Source: Microvirga brassicacearum (GTDB taxonomy: Bacteria; Pseudomonadota; Alphaproteobacteria; Rhizobiales; Beijerinckiaceae). From it: 64,000 nucleotides of DNA. The position numbers were made by a program, and so were the translations under genes. Location: assembly GCF_008757455.1 (NCBI RefSeq), contig NZ_VCMV01000012.1:4082-68081 (forward strand), written 5' to 3'. This document shows positions 26,475 to 36,489 of this stretch, in pieces (position 1 is the stretch's first letter; each line of letters starts with the position of its first letter). The notes beneath the pieces are model-generated. The model was not told the origin of the DNA. It searched no databases and was given only the letters and a program-made list of their open reading frames with translations.

Positions 26475-28084
26475 GCCACTCTCCTCGCGGTCAACACCGC
26501 CGCAGCGTCAGTCTTGGCGGCGAGGATCAGCGCTTCATCCAGGGTCAGTTCGGTATGCTGCCCAGGTCGGGGCGCGAGATCGGGAAAATCCGTTCGTTGA
26601 TGAGCGCCCCGGCTCTCCTGGCGCTGGCCCGCCGCTATTGCGATCAGAAAACTCACGAGAGCCGCATCGCGTCGTTCGGTGGTTGCAGTCTCGTCCACCA
26701 TCATCGCCTGAAGGGTCCGCACGGCGCTGTTCAACCCCGCGGCATCGCGTAACACACCGACGTCACGATCCATGAGAGTTCGAAGGGCATGCAAAGTGGA
26801 ACCCTCGTCGCTGGCGCGCGGTGACACCTGTGGCAGACTGCGCAAAGTTGAGGAGGATCGTGACCACGTCGGTTGCGGTGAGCCTTTCAGATCCACGGCA
26901 ATCCAATCTGCAAACGCCAGCGCCTCGAGAAGAGAGTTGCTCGCCAGACGGTTGGCGCCGTGGAGGCCGGTCGAGGCGACTTCTCCGCAGGCCCACAGCC
27001 CCTCAACCGTGCTGCGTCCACGGTGGTCCGTCATAACGCCACCCATGTGATAATGGGCGGCAGGGCGCACGGGAATCGGTCGGCGCCCCGGGTCAATGTC
27101 CGTTTTTCGACAAAGCGCGGCCACGCCCGGAAACAGGGTGCAGAACCGACTGCCAAGCGCCTCTCTGGCGTCGAGGTAGACGCTTCTACCGGCGGCGATC
27201 TGGGCGAAGACAGCGCGCGCCACCACATCACGGGGGGCCAGTTCTGCGCCCGGAACAGCTTCCATAAACCGTTCGCCGGAATCGTTGATCAGGGTCGCAC
27301 CCTCACCACGCAGCGCTTCCGTCGCCAACGGCATGGGATCGAGGCCTACGGCTATCGCCGTCGGATGGAATTGAATCATTTCGAGATCGCGAAGGACCGC
27401 GCCGGCGCGAGCCGCAACGGCAAGTCCACCGCCCATCGCGCTCAGCGGGTTGGTGGTGTGGGCGAACAGCCCACCGATGCCACCGGTGGCGAGGATCACC
27501 GCTCGAGCCGGTATAAAGATGGACCGGTCTGGTACTTCGGTTGTGGCACAAAAGGCGCCCGAGACGCGGCCCTCATCGTCGCGCAAGAGATCCGTGACGC
27601 GCAGGTTCTCGCGGATCTTGATCGAGGGAGTAGTCCGCGCGGCCCGGATAAGGCCCTCCAGCACACGTTGCCCAGTCTGATCCCCTGCCGCATGAACGAT
27701 ACGTCGATGCGAATGAGCAGCTTCAAGGCCCAGCAAAAGTGCGCTGCCAGTGTCCCCCGATCTATCAAAGCGGACGCCGTGAGCCTCCAGCCACGCAATA
27801 CAGGCAGGCGCCGCATCAGCCACTCGCTCTGCCACACGTGCGTCCGTCAGGCCCGCACCGGCTTGAATCGTGTCGCGAGCATGAAGGCTTGGGTGATCGT
27901 CGTCGGCAAGCGCCGCCGCGATGCCGCCCTGTGCCAGCAAGGTCGCGGCCTCGCGCCCCAGAGGTGCGGCGACGATGAGGGTGACAGGAAGGGGTGAGAG
28001 GCGCAAAGCCACGGCGAGACCCGCGACACCGCCGCCGACGACAAGGATGCGACCTGAGTCGGGATTGCACATCAGGTCGGTCAC
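26471..28084 (-). CDS. nadB: L-aspartate oxidase
   Basis: FAD enzyme oxidising L-aspartate to iminoaspartate, the substrate for NadA. 537 residues: FAD-binding [28 protein letters not shown]-type histidines in [36 protein letters not shown] and a C-terminal [24 protein letters not shown]. It overlaps nadA upstream and nadC downstream by four bases each. Complete and ordinary. Confidence 0.95.
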   Translation of the reverse strand: MTDLMCNPDSGRILVVGGGVAGLAVALRLSPLPVTLIVAAPLGREAATLLAQGGIAAALADDDHPSLHARDTIQAGAGLTDARVAERVADAAPACIAWLEAHGVRFDRSGDTGSALLLGLEAAHSHRRIVHAAGDQTGQRVLEGLIRAARTTPSIKIRENLRVTDLLRDDEGRVSGAFCATTEVPDRSIFIPARAVILATGGIGGLFAHTTNPLSAMGGGLAVAARAGAVLRDLEMIQFHPTAIAVGLDPMPLATEALRGEGATLINDSGERFMEAVPGAELAPRDVVARAVFAQIAAGRSVYLDAREALGSRFCTLFPGVAALCRKTDIDPGRRPIPVRPAAHYHMGGVMTDHRGRSTVEGLWACGEVASTGLHGANRLASNSLLEALAFADWIAVDLKGSPQPTWSRSSSTLRSLPQVSPRASDEGSTLHALRTLMDRDVGVLRDAAGLNSAVRTLQAMMVDETATTERRDAALVSFLIAIAAGQRQESRGAHQRTDFPDLAPRPGQHTELTLDEALILAAKTDAAAVLTARRVA

Positions 28085-29079
28085 TTCACCGCGAGCATGC
28101 GCTCGACCGCCAAACGTGCGCGCCCGGCGATCGCCAGGTCGATCGTAACCTCGTGTTGCCTCAGCTCAAGCGCCTGTCGGATGTTGGAGAGGGTGATCCG
28201 CTTCATGTGGGGGCAGAGATTGCAGGGTCGGACAAACTCGACCTCGGGATAACGGGCGGCGATGTTGTCGCTCATCGAGCATTCCGTTACCAGAGCGACG
28301 CGGGCTGGTCGGTTCACCTCGACAAATTCCGCCAGCGCCGCCGTCGAGCCTGAGAAGTCAGCTTGAGCGACAACCTCCGGCGGGCATTCCGGATGGGCTA
28401 GGACCATCACGCCCGGATAACTCTCACGCACCGAGGTGATGTCCTGCGCTGTGAAGCGCTCGTGGACCTCGCAATGCCCTGCCCAGGTGATGAACTCGAC
28501 ATTAGGCATGAAAGCTGCCGTGTTTTGCGCCAGAAACTCGTCCGGCAACATGATCACGCGCGCGACCCCGAGCGATTCGATGACGGCTTTGGCGTTGCCC
28601 GAGGTACAGCAGATATCGGACTCGGCTTTCACCGCCGCCGAGGTGTTGACATAGGTGACGACCGGAACGCCAGGGTGGCGCGCACGCAGTTCGCGAACGT
28701 TCGCGGCGGTGATCGATTCAGCCAGCGAGCAACCCGCCATTCTGTCAGGAATGAGGACGGTTTTGCCGGGATTCAGGAGCTTTGCCGTCTCAGCCATGAA
28801 GTGAACGCCGGCCATCACGATGATGTCCGCGTCGGTTGTCACCGCCTCACGGGCAAGCGCCAGACTGTCGCCGACGATGTCCGCAACCGTGTGGAAGATC
28901 TCAGGCGTCTGATAATTATGCGCCAGGATCACCGCGTTGCGTTGGCGTTTGAGAGAGAGGATCGCCGAAATATCGTCGGCGAAGACCGGCCACTCGACAG
29001 GCGGGATATGATGCGTAACCTTCGCGTAGAGTTCTGGGAAGGGCAGGGCTCCGGACGCGACCGGCACAGGATGGGACAT
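28081..29079 (-). CDS. nadA: Quinolinate synthase A
   Basis: [4Fe-4S] enzyme condensing iminoaspartate and dihydroxyacetone phosphate to quinolinate. 332 residues; the three cluster cysteines are in [19 protein letters not shown] and [11 protein letters not shown]. Start at 29079 has GGAG five bases upstream. A perfect 17-base palindrome lies right before that site at 29090-29106, so NadQ-type repression could block both promoter and translation initiation. Confidence 0.95.
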   Translation of the reverse strand: MSHPVPVASGALPFPELYAKVTHHIPPVEWPVFADDISAILSLKRQRNAVILAHNYQTPEIFHTVADIVGDSLALAREAVTTDADIIVMAGVHFMAETAKLLNPGKTVLIPDRMAGCSLAESITAANVRELRARHPGVPVVTYVNTSAAVKAESDICCTSGNAKAVIESLGVARVIMLPDEFLAQNTAAFMPNVEFITWAGHCEVHERFTAQDITSVRESYPGVMVLAHPECPPEVVAQADFSGSTAALAEFVEVNRPARVALVTECSMSDNIAARYPEVEFVRPCNLCPHMKRITLSNIRQALELRQHEVTIDLAIAGRARLAVERMLAVK

Positions 29080-29089
29080 GTGATCTCCA

Positions 29090-29106
29090 ATGCTCAGTTT
29101 GAGCAT
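29090..29106. promoter_or_regulatory. Candidate NadQ operator 1
   Basis: atgctcagtttgagcat is a perfect palindrome (7+3+7) just upstream of the nadA ribosome-binding site. Its position before nadABC and next to a NadQ-family gene suggests the regulator binds here. I do not recall the published NadQ motif well enough to score it. Confidence 0.6.
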
Positions 29107-29144
29107 TAGTGCGCCAAAATAAGTCCGACTGTGAGCCGGCTGCC

Positions 29145-29167
29145 GTTATGCTAAGGCTGAGTATAAC
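29145..29167. promoter_or_regulatory. Candidate NadQ operator 2
   Basis: A 23-base imperfect palindrome: gttatgct, a 7-base spacer, agtataac (7 of 8 positions pair). It shares the ATGCT half with operator 1 and lies 39 bases from it in the nadQ-nadA gap. Confidence 0.5.
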
Positions 29168-29196
29168 GGTCCGTCAACCCGCTTTCTTCGCCCGTT

Positions 29197-30186
29197 TCAT
29201 GGACTGACACGCTTCGAGCCCGGTAGACGCACCCCTGGAGCAGGGCGCTCGACCAACACCTTCTGACGGAACCGGACGAGCCGGGCGGGGCGCCCGCCGG
29301 TTGCAGTCGTGACCTCGCCGGTCTCCTCCACCAGGCCCTCCGACTCGACCAAGCGGCGAAAATTTTGCTTGTGCAGGCGAATCCCGGACAGGGCCTCGAC
29401 CGTCTTCTGAAGGTCCAGCAGGGTGAAGGATGCCGGCATCAGTTCGAAAATCACCGGACGGTATTTGATCTTGGCGCGCAGGCGACCAATCGCTGTCGCC
29501 AGCATGCGTCGGTGATCGAGGACCATGGGAAGCCCGGGTGCGAGCCGGGCGGGCGCCTTCTCGTCGCTGCGCTCACGCCAGGCTTCCGGTACGAGACTTG
29601 CCTCGAACAGGAGCTCATAGCGCTCAAGCACGCGCTCGTCGCTCCAGGCGCCACTGGCGAGCCCGAAGGTCATTTCGACGCGCTCCGCACGGAATTGTTT
29701 GAGAGGCGGGCCGCCCGCGCGGACCCATGCCTTCAGGGTGGGCTCGATGATCTTCAGAGCTTTCGGGGTGCCTTCGCGCCAATCTTCCCAGGGCAGATAG
29801 GCATACCAGTCCCGCCAATGTGCGCGATCCATCCGCGATGGCGATGCGTCGCGCACCAGCGCCAGATAGGCGATGGACAGGGCGTGACCTTTGACTCGCG
29901 CTCTGCCCTTGGTTCGATCACGGTCTCCGAATGTATAAAGTTGCTCCACATAACCCAGCTTGAGCGCCGTCTGCTGTTCGACCCAACTCCGCAATGCGGT
30001 CTCGAGCGTTCGATGTTCAGACAGCAACGGGCCCGATGGTAGGCCGTCCTGCAGGTTCTGCTTGGCCGGCACAATCAGCACTCGCGGTTGATCCGGAGTG
30101 GCGGACATGATGACCGCGCTCAAATCGGCAGCCAATGACGGTTCGCCCGCGCGGCCGGCTTTTTGGGAAGGTGGGCTCGTCGACAT
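29197..30186 (-). CDS. nadQ: NadQ-type NAD biosynthesis regulator (COG4111)
   Basis: About 329 residues: an N-terminal Nudix-like part (VRDxxP and W-rich stretch WRDWYAYLPWEDWREGTP) and a C-terminal winged helix (LHKQNFRRLVESEGLVEETGE). This matches COG4111 proteins, described in comparative genomics of alphaproteobacteria as regulators of nadABC. The start is set at ATG 30186; the frame runs further upstream without a ribosome-binding site. It lies directly upstream of nadA in the same direction with two palindromes between. Confidence 0.75.
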   Translation of the reverse strand: MSTSPPSQKAGRAGEPSLAADLSAVIMSATPDQPRVLIVPAKQNLQDGLPSGPLLSEHRTLETALRSWVEQQTALKLGYVEQLYTFGDRDRTKGRARVKGHALSIAYLALVRDASPSRMDRAHWRDWYAYLPWEDWREGTPKALKIIEPTLKAWVRAGGPPLKQFRAERVEMTFGLASGAWSDERVLERYELLFEASLVPEAWRERSDEKAPARLAPGLPMVLDHRRMLATAIGRLRAKIKYRPVIFELMPASFTLLDLQKTVEALSGIRLHKQNFRRLVESEGLVEETGEVTTATGGRPARLVRFRQKVLVERPAPGVRLPGSKRVSP

Positions 30187-30690
30187 GCGGATGTGTACAA
30201 CGAAAAACAACGGCTGAGCAGCAAAATGTCTCTGCGGCGGCAGCCGTCTGCCGACGCCAGCAATTACAGCCCGTTTCTTTAATCGAACGGCTGTCACCTG
30301 CCTAAGCGACGGAAACTCTCTGCCCCAGGAAGCAATGGGAGATATCATTTCTCCGCGTGCGCGTTCGATAAAAAGAACATTCTCGTTGACAGGGCTTGTT
30401 GTGTTGGCAGATCATGAAGATGTGTTCGGGAGACATCGATAATCTCATCGATTAAGTTTTGCGGTTCTTGAAGTCGAGAATGATTTCACTTGCTGTGATT
30501 TGGTCTTCACAAAAGAGTTCCTCAATGAGCATGGCGATAAGTGTCTATGAAGGGCTCGCACGCGCAGAAAATGGTCTCGTCTGCTGTTGTTTGACTAACG
30601 AATAGGCCGATCCGGCCTCACGTCATCAATTCAGAACCAAGAATTTCTCTTTTCATGCCGCAGCTGACCAGCGGAGGGAGATCTGTTGCC
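30187..30690. other. Divergent intergenic region, nadQ / sulfonate operon
   Basis: About 500 bases, more A+T-rich than the neighbours, with no convincing gene. It should hold both divergent promoters. A small palindrome (atcgataatctcatcgat) lies around 30437-30454 and might be an operator. Confidence 0.45.
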
Positions 30691-31296
30691 ATGAGCTTGC
30701 CTCGTATCGTTGGGTTCTCGGGGAACCTTCGTCGACCATCCAAAACGAGAGGCCTCGTCGAGGCTATCGGTGCAGAAGTTGTGGCACGGCGGCCCTTTCG
30801 GTTTGATGTCTTCGACGTGATCGATGCCGGACCGGGGCTGGGCTCCGCTATGAAGCGCGAAGACCTGTCGCTCCCTGCCTCGCGGATTATCGATGCAATC
30901 GAACGTGCCGACGCTTTGATCGTCGGCACACCCGTGTACAAGGGCGCCTATACGGGTCTTTTCAAGCATGTCTTTGATCTCGTCGAGCCGCAGGCGCTGG
31001 CCGGCAAGCCCGTGATCATCACCGCAACCGGAGGGGGCCCACGCCACGCATTGGTTGTCGAGCATGCCTTGCGGCCGCTCTTCGGGTTCTTCACGGCGCT
31101 GACTGTTCCGACCGCAGTTTACGCGAGCGATTCGGATTTCCAGAACGGACAACTTGCGGATGCCGGCGTTGTGGCGCGGCTGCGGGAGGCCGCGGCCCAA
31201 CTGGTTGCTTTGCTCGAATTGAGGACAGCGGGGGCCAACACCGAAAGCGTCCTCGCGTCCGAACATCGCGTCTCGAGAGTGGCGGCGGCCCGATGA
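30691..31296 (+). CDS. msuE: NADPH-dependent FMN reductase for sulfonate use
   Basis: About 201-residue flavodoxin-fold reductase supplying FMNH2 to the monooxygenase encoded three genes downstream. Motifs: FSGNLRRPSKTRGLV (FMN phosphate loop), GTPVYKGAYTGLFKHVFDLV and ATGGGPRHALVVEHALRPLFGFF, as in SsuE/MsuE. Start at 30691 follows GGAGGGAG; an upstream start at 30655 is less likely. Its stop overlaps the ATG of ssuC (ATGA). Confidence 0.9.
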   Translation: MSLPRIVGFSGNLRRPSKTRGLVEAIGAEVVARRPFRFDVFDVIDAGPGLGSAMKREDLSLPASRIIDAIERADALIVGTPVYKGAYTGLFKHVFDLVEPQALAGKPVIITATGGGPRHALVVEHALRPLFGFFTALTVPTAVYASDSDFQNGQLADAGVVARLREAAAQLVALLELRTAGANTESVLASEHRVSRVAAAR

Positions 31297-32096
31297 GTAC
31301 CTTTCCCGCATCGCCACCCTCAGCTACGATGCCCGCTGCATGGTTGCGCTACCGCCGCTACCTGCCGCCACTGCTGATCATCGTGCTCTGGCAGGCGGCA
31401 TCGAGCCTTGGCCTGCTCTCGACTCGCACGCTCGCTTCACCGTTGATGATCGCGCGAACATTTGCAGATCTCGTTGTGACCGGAGAATTGCCACGGCATC
31501 TGCTGGTGTCACTCGGGCGCGTCGCAGCCGGGTTGTCGATTGGTGTCTTTCTCGGCGTGACATTGGCGTTGATCACGGGCCTCTCCCGTCGGGGCGAGGA
31601 TTTGTTCGATGCGTCCCTGCAAATGCTGCGGACATTGCCGTTCCTCGCCCTCGTACCGCTGTTCATCCTGTGGTTTGGCATCGGTGAAACACCCAAGATC
31701 GCGCTCGTTGCGCTAGGCACGATGTTCCCGATTTACCTGACACTGTTCTCGGGCATTCGAGGCATCGACGCCAAGCTCATCGAGGCCGGAAGCACCCTCG
31801 GTCTCACCCAACGCGAGCTGGTCCGGCACATTGTTCTACCCGGCGCATTGCCGGCGGCGCTTGTCGGCTTCCGCTACGCGCTGGGTGTCGCCTGGCTCAG
31901 CCTGGTGGTGGCCGAACAAATCAATGCAGAGAGCGGCATCGGTTATCTCGTCATGACCGCCCGCGACTTTCTGCGCACCGACATCATTCTCGTCGGGCTC
32001 ATCGTCTACGCCGCTCTGGGCCTTAGCGCCGATCAGATTGTCCGCACGCTTGAGCGCAGTGTTCTCGCTTGGCGCCCAAGCTTCGTGAAGGAGTGA
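31293..32096 (+). CDS. ssuC: Aliphatic sulfonate ABC transporter permease
   Basis: 267-residue inner-membrane permease with six helices and the ATPase-contact EAA loop (EAGSTLGLTQRELVRHIVLPGALPA). It belongs to the SsuC/TauC/nitrate permease family and partners the following ATPase and the binding protein at the operon end. It overlaps msuE by four bases and precedes ssuB by three. Confidence 0.92.
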   Translation: MSTFPASPPSATMPAAWLRYRRYLPPLLIIVLWQAASSLGLLSTRTLASPLMIARTFADLVVTGELPRHLLVSLGRVAAGLSIGVFLGVTLALITGLSRRGEDLFDASLQMLRTLPFLALVPLFILWFGIGETPKIALVALGTMFPIYLTLFSGIRGIDAKLIEAGSTLGLTQRELVRHIVLPGALPAALVGFRYALGVAWLSLVVAEQINAESGIGYLVMTARDFLRTDIILVGLIVYAALGLSADQIVRTLERSVLAWRPSFVKE

Positions 32097-32099
32097 CCG

Positions 32100-32957
32100 A
32101 TGAATGTCCACGCCGCATTTCACCAAACCACTGCGGCTGTGCCGCCGATCGTGCAAGTCTCAAATCTCGTGCGCTCGTTCGACGCTGGCACGAATGTGCT
32201 TGATCATCTCGATCTGACGATCGGCGATGGTGAGTTCGTGGCGCTTCTGGGCAGGTCGGGTTCGGGCAAGTCGACCCTGCTGAGGACCCTCGCAGGGCTT
32301 GATGCGGCGCCTGAAGGGACTGTCTCGGTCCCGCCGCAGCGCGCTGTGGTGTTTCAGGAGCCGCGGCTAATTCCCTGGAAGCCGGTCTGGGCGAATGTTG
32401 CGCTTGGGTTAGGTGCATCGGACGCCCGGGAGAGAGCGGTCGCGGCCCTCACCGAAGTCGGTCTGGGGCACCGCCTCGATGCCTGGCCGCTGACCTTGTC
32501 GGGCGGGGAGGCGCAACGCGCTGCGCTAGCGCGGGCGCTTGTGCGCCAGCCGAAGCTGCTTCTGCTCGATGAGCCGTTCGCCGCGCTCGACGCGCTTACC
32601 CGTCTCAAGACTCAGGGGCTTGTCGCGTCGCTCTGGATGACACATCGACCCGCCATTCTGTTGGTCACCCACGATGTCGATGAGGCACTGCTTCTCGCGG
32701 ACCGTGTGCTGGTCCTGGACAAGGGACGTATCGCACTCGATTGGCGCGTCAACCTCGAGCGGCCGCGCCGCCATGCACAGCGGGGATTTGCCGAGTTGCG
32801 AGCCGGCCTGCTGCGAGAACTCGGAATCGACGAGGAGGAGGAGGGCGTCGAGCCGCTCGAAAGCTCCGTCGCCGCTCTGATCAAAGCGCAGTCCGGCGGC
32901 AACCCATCGCCCGTCGATCGTGATCTGATCGTGTCCCACGTGGGCGTGAGTTTGTGA
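32100..32957 (+). CDS. ssuB: Aliphatic sulfonate ABC transporter ATPase
   Basis: 285 residues: Walker A GRSGSGKST (~51-59), Q-loop VVFQEPRLIPWKPVWANV, signature LSGGEAQRAALARAL, Walker B LLLLDEPFAALD and switch His LLVTHDVDEAL. The C-terminal extension carries many acidic residues. A decayed duplicate of its last third lies at 35-340. Confidence 0.95.
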   Translation: MNVHAAFHQTTAAVPPIVQVSNLVRSFDAGTNVLDHLDLTIGDGEFVALLGRSGSGKSTLLRTLAGLDAAPEGTVSVPPQRAVVFQEPRLIPWKPVWANVALGLGASDARERAVAALTEVGLGHRLDAWPLTLSGGEAQRAALARALVRQPKLLLLDEPFAALDALTRLKTQGLVASLWMTHRPAILLVTHDVDEALLLADRVLVLDKGRIALDWRVNLERPRRHAQRGFAELRAGLLRELGIDEEEEGVEPLESSVAALIKAQSGGNPSPVDRDLIVSHVGVSL

Positions 32958-32973
32958 ACAACAGGAGATTGGC

Positions 32974-34077
32974 ATGACCAAGGACGTCGAGTTTATCGGG
33001 TTCGTCGGCACCCATTACGAATCCGAGATCCATCCGGCAGAAGGGGCCGTCATCGATCGGGACTACATCCGGGCGGTGGCACAGGCGCAGGAATATGGCG
33101 GTTTCGACCGCTTCCTCGTCGCATTCCACTCGACCTCACCCGATAGCTTGCTGGTCGCCGCTTACGCGGCTTCCGTCACGGACCGTATCAACCTGATGAT
33201 CGCGCACCGACCGGGTTTCGTGACGCCGACAGTCGCTGCACGCCAGCTCGCGACGCTTGATCAACTCACCAACGGCCGCGCCGGTGTGCACATCATCACC
33301 GGCGGCAACGATCAGGAACTCAAGCAGGATGGTGACTTCCTGACAAAGGACGAGCGCTATGCACGTACGAGCGAGTATCTCGATGTGGTGCGAGTATCGT
33401 GGACGAGCGCGACACCGTTTGAATATGCGGGCGAATACTATCGCTTCGAAAAAGCCTTCTCGACTGTCAAGCCGGTTCAGAGCCCACATTTGCCGATCTA
33501 TTTCGGCGGGTCATCCGACGCAGCAATTGCCGTGGCCGGAAAGCATGCGGACATTTATGCCCTTTGGGGTGAGACCCATGCGCAAGTCCGCGAGACTGTC
33601 GCTCGGGTGAGAGCGGCCGCCGCGCGGCATGGTCGCGCGGACCACATTCGCTTCAGCCTGTCGTTCCGGCCGATCCTGGCGGATACCGAAGACAAAGCAT
33701 GGGCGAAAGCCGAAGCCTTTCTCGATCGCACCAAGGCGGTCCGGGAGGCGAGGGGCCTCAAGGACGCAGCTCCTCCTCCCAATGAAGGTGCGCGGCGGCT
33801 GCTCGCTGCGGCCGCGCAAGGCGATCGGCTCGACAAGCGCCTCTACACGGCCATTGCCGCGGCGACCGGAGCGCAGGGGAATTCGACCGCACTCGTCGGA
33901 ACGCCGGATCAGGTTGCCGATGCCCTGCTCGATTACTACGACCTCGGGGTCACGACCTTCCTCATCCGCGGCTTTGAGCCCCTTGAGGATGCAGTCCAAT
34001 ACGGGCGAGAGCTCATCCCGGCCTTCAAACGGCTCCTTGCCGAACGTACCCATCATCGCGCCGTCGCGGCCGAGTAG
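32974..34077 (+). CDS. ssuD: FMNH2-dependent alkanesulfonate monooxygenase family protein
   Basis: 367-residue luciferase-like TIM-barrel enzyme. Expected to use FMNH2 from MsuE and O2 to split a C-S bond, releasing sulfite and an aldehyde. Conserved stretches include FIGTHYESEIHP-type start, HRPGFVTPTVAARQLATLDQL, HIITGGNDQE, YFGGSSDAAIAVAGKHADIYALWGE and TALVGTPDQVADALLDYYDLGVTTFLIRGFEP. The substrate range (long-chain or small sulfonates) is open. RBS CAGGAG before the ATG. A truncated copy at 414-1247 shares about nine of ten bases. Confidence 0.88.
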   Translation: MTKDVEFIGFVGTHYESEIHPAEGAVIDRDYIRAVAQAQEYGGFDRFLVAFHSTSPDSLLVAAYAASVTDRINLMIAHRPGFVTPTVAARQLATLDQLTNGRAGVHIITGGNDQELKQDGDFLTKDERYARTSEYLDVVRVSWTSATPFEYAGEYYRFEKAFSTVKPVQSPHLPIYFGGSSDAAIAVAGKHADIYALWGETHAQVRETVARVRAAAARHGRADHIRFSLSFRPILADTEDKAWAKAEAFLDRTKAVREARGLKDAAPPPNEGARRLLAAAAQGDRLDKRLYTAIAAATGAQGNSTALVGTPDQVADALLDYYDLGVTTFLIRGFEPLEDAVQYGRELIPAFKRLLAERTHHRAVAAE

Positions 34078-34088
34078 GAGACAGATCC

Positions 34089-35048
34089 ATGAAGCGATTT
34101 TTAGTTGTCGCGGCAGCGGCCGCTCTCGCCTTGTCACACACACCCGCCTGGGCCGAGAGCGTCCTGCGGGTGGGAGATCAGCGTGGCGGGTCGCGCGCCC
34201 TGATGGAGGCCGCAGGCGTCCTCGCGGGCGTGCCCTACACGATCGAGTGGAGCGAGTTTCCGGCGGCCGCGCCCCTGCTCGAGGCGTTGAATGCCGAGGC
34301 CATCGATACGGGAATTGTCGGAGACGCGCCCTTCACCTTTGCGGTCGCCTCCGGCGCGCCGATCCGCGCCATCATGGCGACACAGCAGGATCAGGGTGGG
34401 CTTGCCATCCTCGTTCGGCCTGAATCACCGGTCAAATCTCTCGCCGATCTGAAAGGCAAGCGCATTGGAACGGGACGTGGATCGGTCGGCCATCAGCTTG
34501 TGCTGGCCGCTCTCGAAGACGAGAAGATCGCGAAGAGCGAGATCAGCCTGAGCTTCCTGCTTCCGGCCGAGGCCAAGGCGGCGCTGACAAGCGGTTCTCT
34601 TGATGCATGGTCGACCTGGGAACCCTATACCTCGCAACTTGTCCTTTCTGGCGAAGCACGCATCGTGCGGGATGGACAAGGCATCACGCCCGGCCTCGGC
34701 TTCCAGGTCGCGCATGTGGCATCCATTGGGTCCAAGCGCCCGGAGCTTGAGGATTTCGTTCACCGCCTTGCGAAGGCCCGGGTCTGGGGAACCGCCAACA
34801 ACGACTTGTATGCGGCAACCTGGTCAAAACTGATTGGTCTGCCGAAAGAAGTCCCTCTCCGGTGGTTCACGGGTGCCAATTCCCGCCCGACTCCCATCGA
34901 TAGCGCCGTGGTCGCGGCCGAGCAGCGCACCATCGACCTCTATGTCCGCAGCGGACTCATTCCGAAGCGGCTCGACGCGGCAGAGGTTCTCGACCCGTCG
35001 TTCAACAAGGCAATCCTGAGCGGCGCCCAGGAAGCATCGTTGCGCTGA
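34089..35048 (+). CDS. ssuA: Aliphatic sulfonate substrate-binding protein
   Basis: 319-residue periplasmic protein with signal peptide (MKRFLVVAAAAALALSHTPAWAE). Two-lobed SsuA/TauA fold: LRVGDQRGGSRALMEAAG, EWSEFPAAAPLLEALNA, IGTGRGSVGHQLVLAALE, LDAWSTWEPYTSQL. Delivers sulfonates to SsuBC. Eleven bases after ssuD, so in the same operon. Confidence 0.92.
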   Translation: MKRFLVVAAAAALALSHTPAWAESVLRVGDQRGGSRALMEAAGVLAGVPYTIEWSEFPAAAPLLEALNAEAIDTGIVGDAPFTFAVASGAPIRAIMATQQDQGGLAILVRPESPVKSLADLKGKRIGTGRGSVGHQLVLAALEDEKIAKSEISLSFLLPAEAKAALTSGSLDAWSTWEPYTSQLVLSGEARIVRDGQGITPGLGFQVAHVASIGSKRPELEDFVHRLAKARVWGTANNDLYAATWSKLIGLPKEVPLRWFTGANSRPTPIDSAVVAAEQRTIDLYVRSGLIPKRLDAAEVLDPSFNKAILSGAQEASLR

Positions 35049-35126
35049 TCAACCAACATCGAAGCTGCGCGTTGTTGTCGGTCAACACGGCGCGCGGCTT
35101 GCCGCCAACATTTGATTGAAAGAGCC

Positions 35127-35630
35127 ATGAGCAGCGATCACAAGCACGACCATTCCCATACGTATGACGACGCGGAACGCTGGAAAAATGACGGCGTACG
35201 GGTCATCAAGGGAGACAGACTGGACCCCAACACCGCCCAGACGCCGGGCATGTTCCGTCAGGCCGCGGTCAACCACGCTCGTGTCGGCGCGCAAAAGATA
35301 TGGGCGGGCACGGTGTCGATCCAGGCCAACGCCAAAACCGGAGTCCACCACCACGGCGAGCTCGAAAGCGTAATCTATGTCGTGCGCGGCAAGGCGCGCA
35401 TGCGCTGGGGTGACCACCTTGAATATGTGGCTGAAGCCGAACCGGGAGATTTTATCTATGTCCCGCCTTTCGTTCCACACCAGGAAATCAACGCAAGCCC
35501 TGACGAACCGCTCGAATGCGTACTCGTCCGCTCGGACAACGAGGCCGTGGTCGTCAATATCACCGACATCGATCCGGTCGAGCAGCCGGAAGAAGTTTAC
35601 TGGACGGACCCCATCCACAAGCACCCCTGA
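35127..35630 (+). CDS. Cupin-domain protein
   Basis: 167 residues, single cupin barrel. Metal-ligand pattern HHHGELESVIYVVRGKARM, then PGDFIYVPPFVPHQEIN. N-terminus is histidine-rich (DHKHDHSHTYDD). Such cupins may be dioxygenases, isomerases or sensors; no activity can be assigned. It lies 78 bases after ssuA in the same direction and may be the end of the sulfonate transcript. Start at ATG 35127 is preferred to a TTG at 35112. Confidence 0.75.
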   Translation: MSSDHKHDHSHTYDDAERWKNDGVRVIKGDRLDPNTAQTPGMFRQAAVNHARVGAQKIWAGTVSIQANAKTGVHHHGELESVIYVVRGKARMRWGDHLEYVAEAEPGDFIYVPPFVPHQEINASPDEPLECVLVRSDNEAVVVNITDIDPVEQPEEVYWTDPIHKHP

Positions 35631-35680
35631 AGAACTGGTCACCGACCCGTCCAGCCGGATGCTCATGCACTGGATTTCCT

Positions 35681-36202
35681 ATGAATAACGTTCGCCTTAC
35701 ATTCCTGTTTGTCTTCGCAACTGCAGCATCCCCGGCTCTCGCTCATACCGGCGTCGGCAGCGGGACGAGTTTTCTGAGCGGTTTTCTCCACCCCTTGAGC
35801 GGAGCAGACCATATCCTCGCGATCATTGCCGTTGGGCTTTGGGCGCGCCTGCTCGGTGGGCGCGCGCTAGTGGTATTCCCCGCATCCTTCCTGATCGCCA
35901 TGCTCGGAGGTGGCGTCATTGCGATGGCCGGTTGGACATTGCCAGCCATCGAGGCCGGGATTGCTGCATCGATCCTCGTGCTTTGGGCGCTGATCATTTT
36001 CAGGGCACGACCACCTATCCTCATCGGGAGCGGTCTTTGTGCAGTCTTCGCGGTCGCTCACGGTTACGCTCATGGCGCAGAATTGGCGACAGGTTCAAAT
36101 CCGGCACAATATGCTGCAGGCTTCCTTCTCGCGACAGCTGTGCTGCTGCTGATCGGCAGTAGACTGCCCCACCTGGCAGGTGGGATCAAGGGCGAGGCTT
36201 AG
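35681..36202 (+). CDS. hupE: HupE/UreJ-family metal transporter
   Basis: 173 residues, signal-like first helix (LTFLFVFATAASPALAH) and about six more hydrophobic segments. The family motif HPLSGADHILAIIAVGLWA and AVAHGYAHGAEL are present. HupE/UreJ proteins import nickel or cobalt for hydrogenase or urease; neither is encoded here. It starts 50 bases after the cupin gene, so it may serve a metal-dependent enzyme of this operon, possibly the cupin. Confidence 0.85.
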   Translation: MNNVRLTFLFVFATAASPALAHTGVGSGTSFLSGFLHPLSGADHILAIIAVGLWARLLGGRALVVFPASFLIAMLGGGVIAMAGWTLPAIEAGIAASILVLWALIIFRARPPILIGSGLCAVFAVAHGYAHGAELATGSNPAQYAAGFLLATAVLLLIGSRLPHLAGGIKGEA

Positions 36203-36489
36203 CCGCGACAATCCTGCCGTTCTGAGGAAAGACTGTTCGGCGATTGCAAACGAGTGACATCGAAGGCCTCGATGGAGTCTCGTCTTGCGGCATCAGGGGA
36301 TGTAGTCCCGCGAATTCCTTCGCTTTCGTTGTGAGCTCTGGAGCAACCCTTCGACCCTTGCGTGATGTGATGGGATAGACATGGGATTATGAAATGAGAA
36401 GACGGTTGAGACGACGAAGTAACTGTCAAGTCACCTCAATCCCCGACTTCCTCTGAATGTGGCATGCGGTGCTTCATCATTGGGCTAAA

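Noticed and set aside
26960..27997. Long plus-strand open frame opposite nadB
   Set aside because: It is antisense to a complete, domain-supported nadB and shows no domain or ribosome-binding site; high G+C produces such frames.
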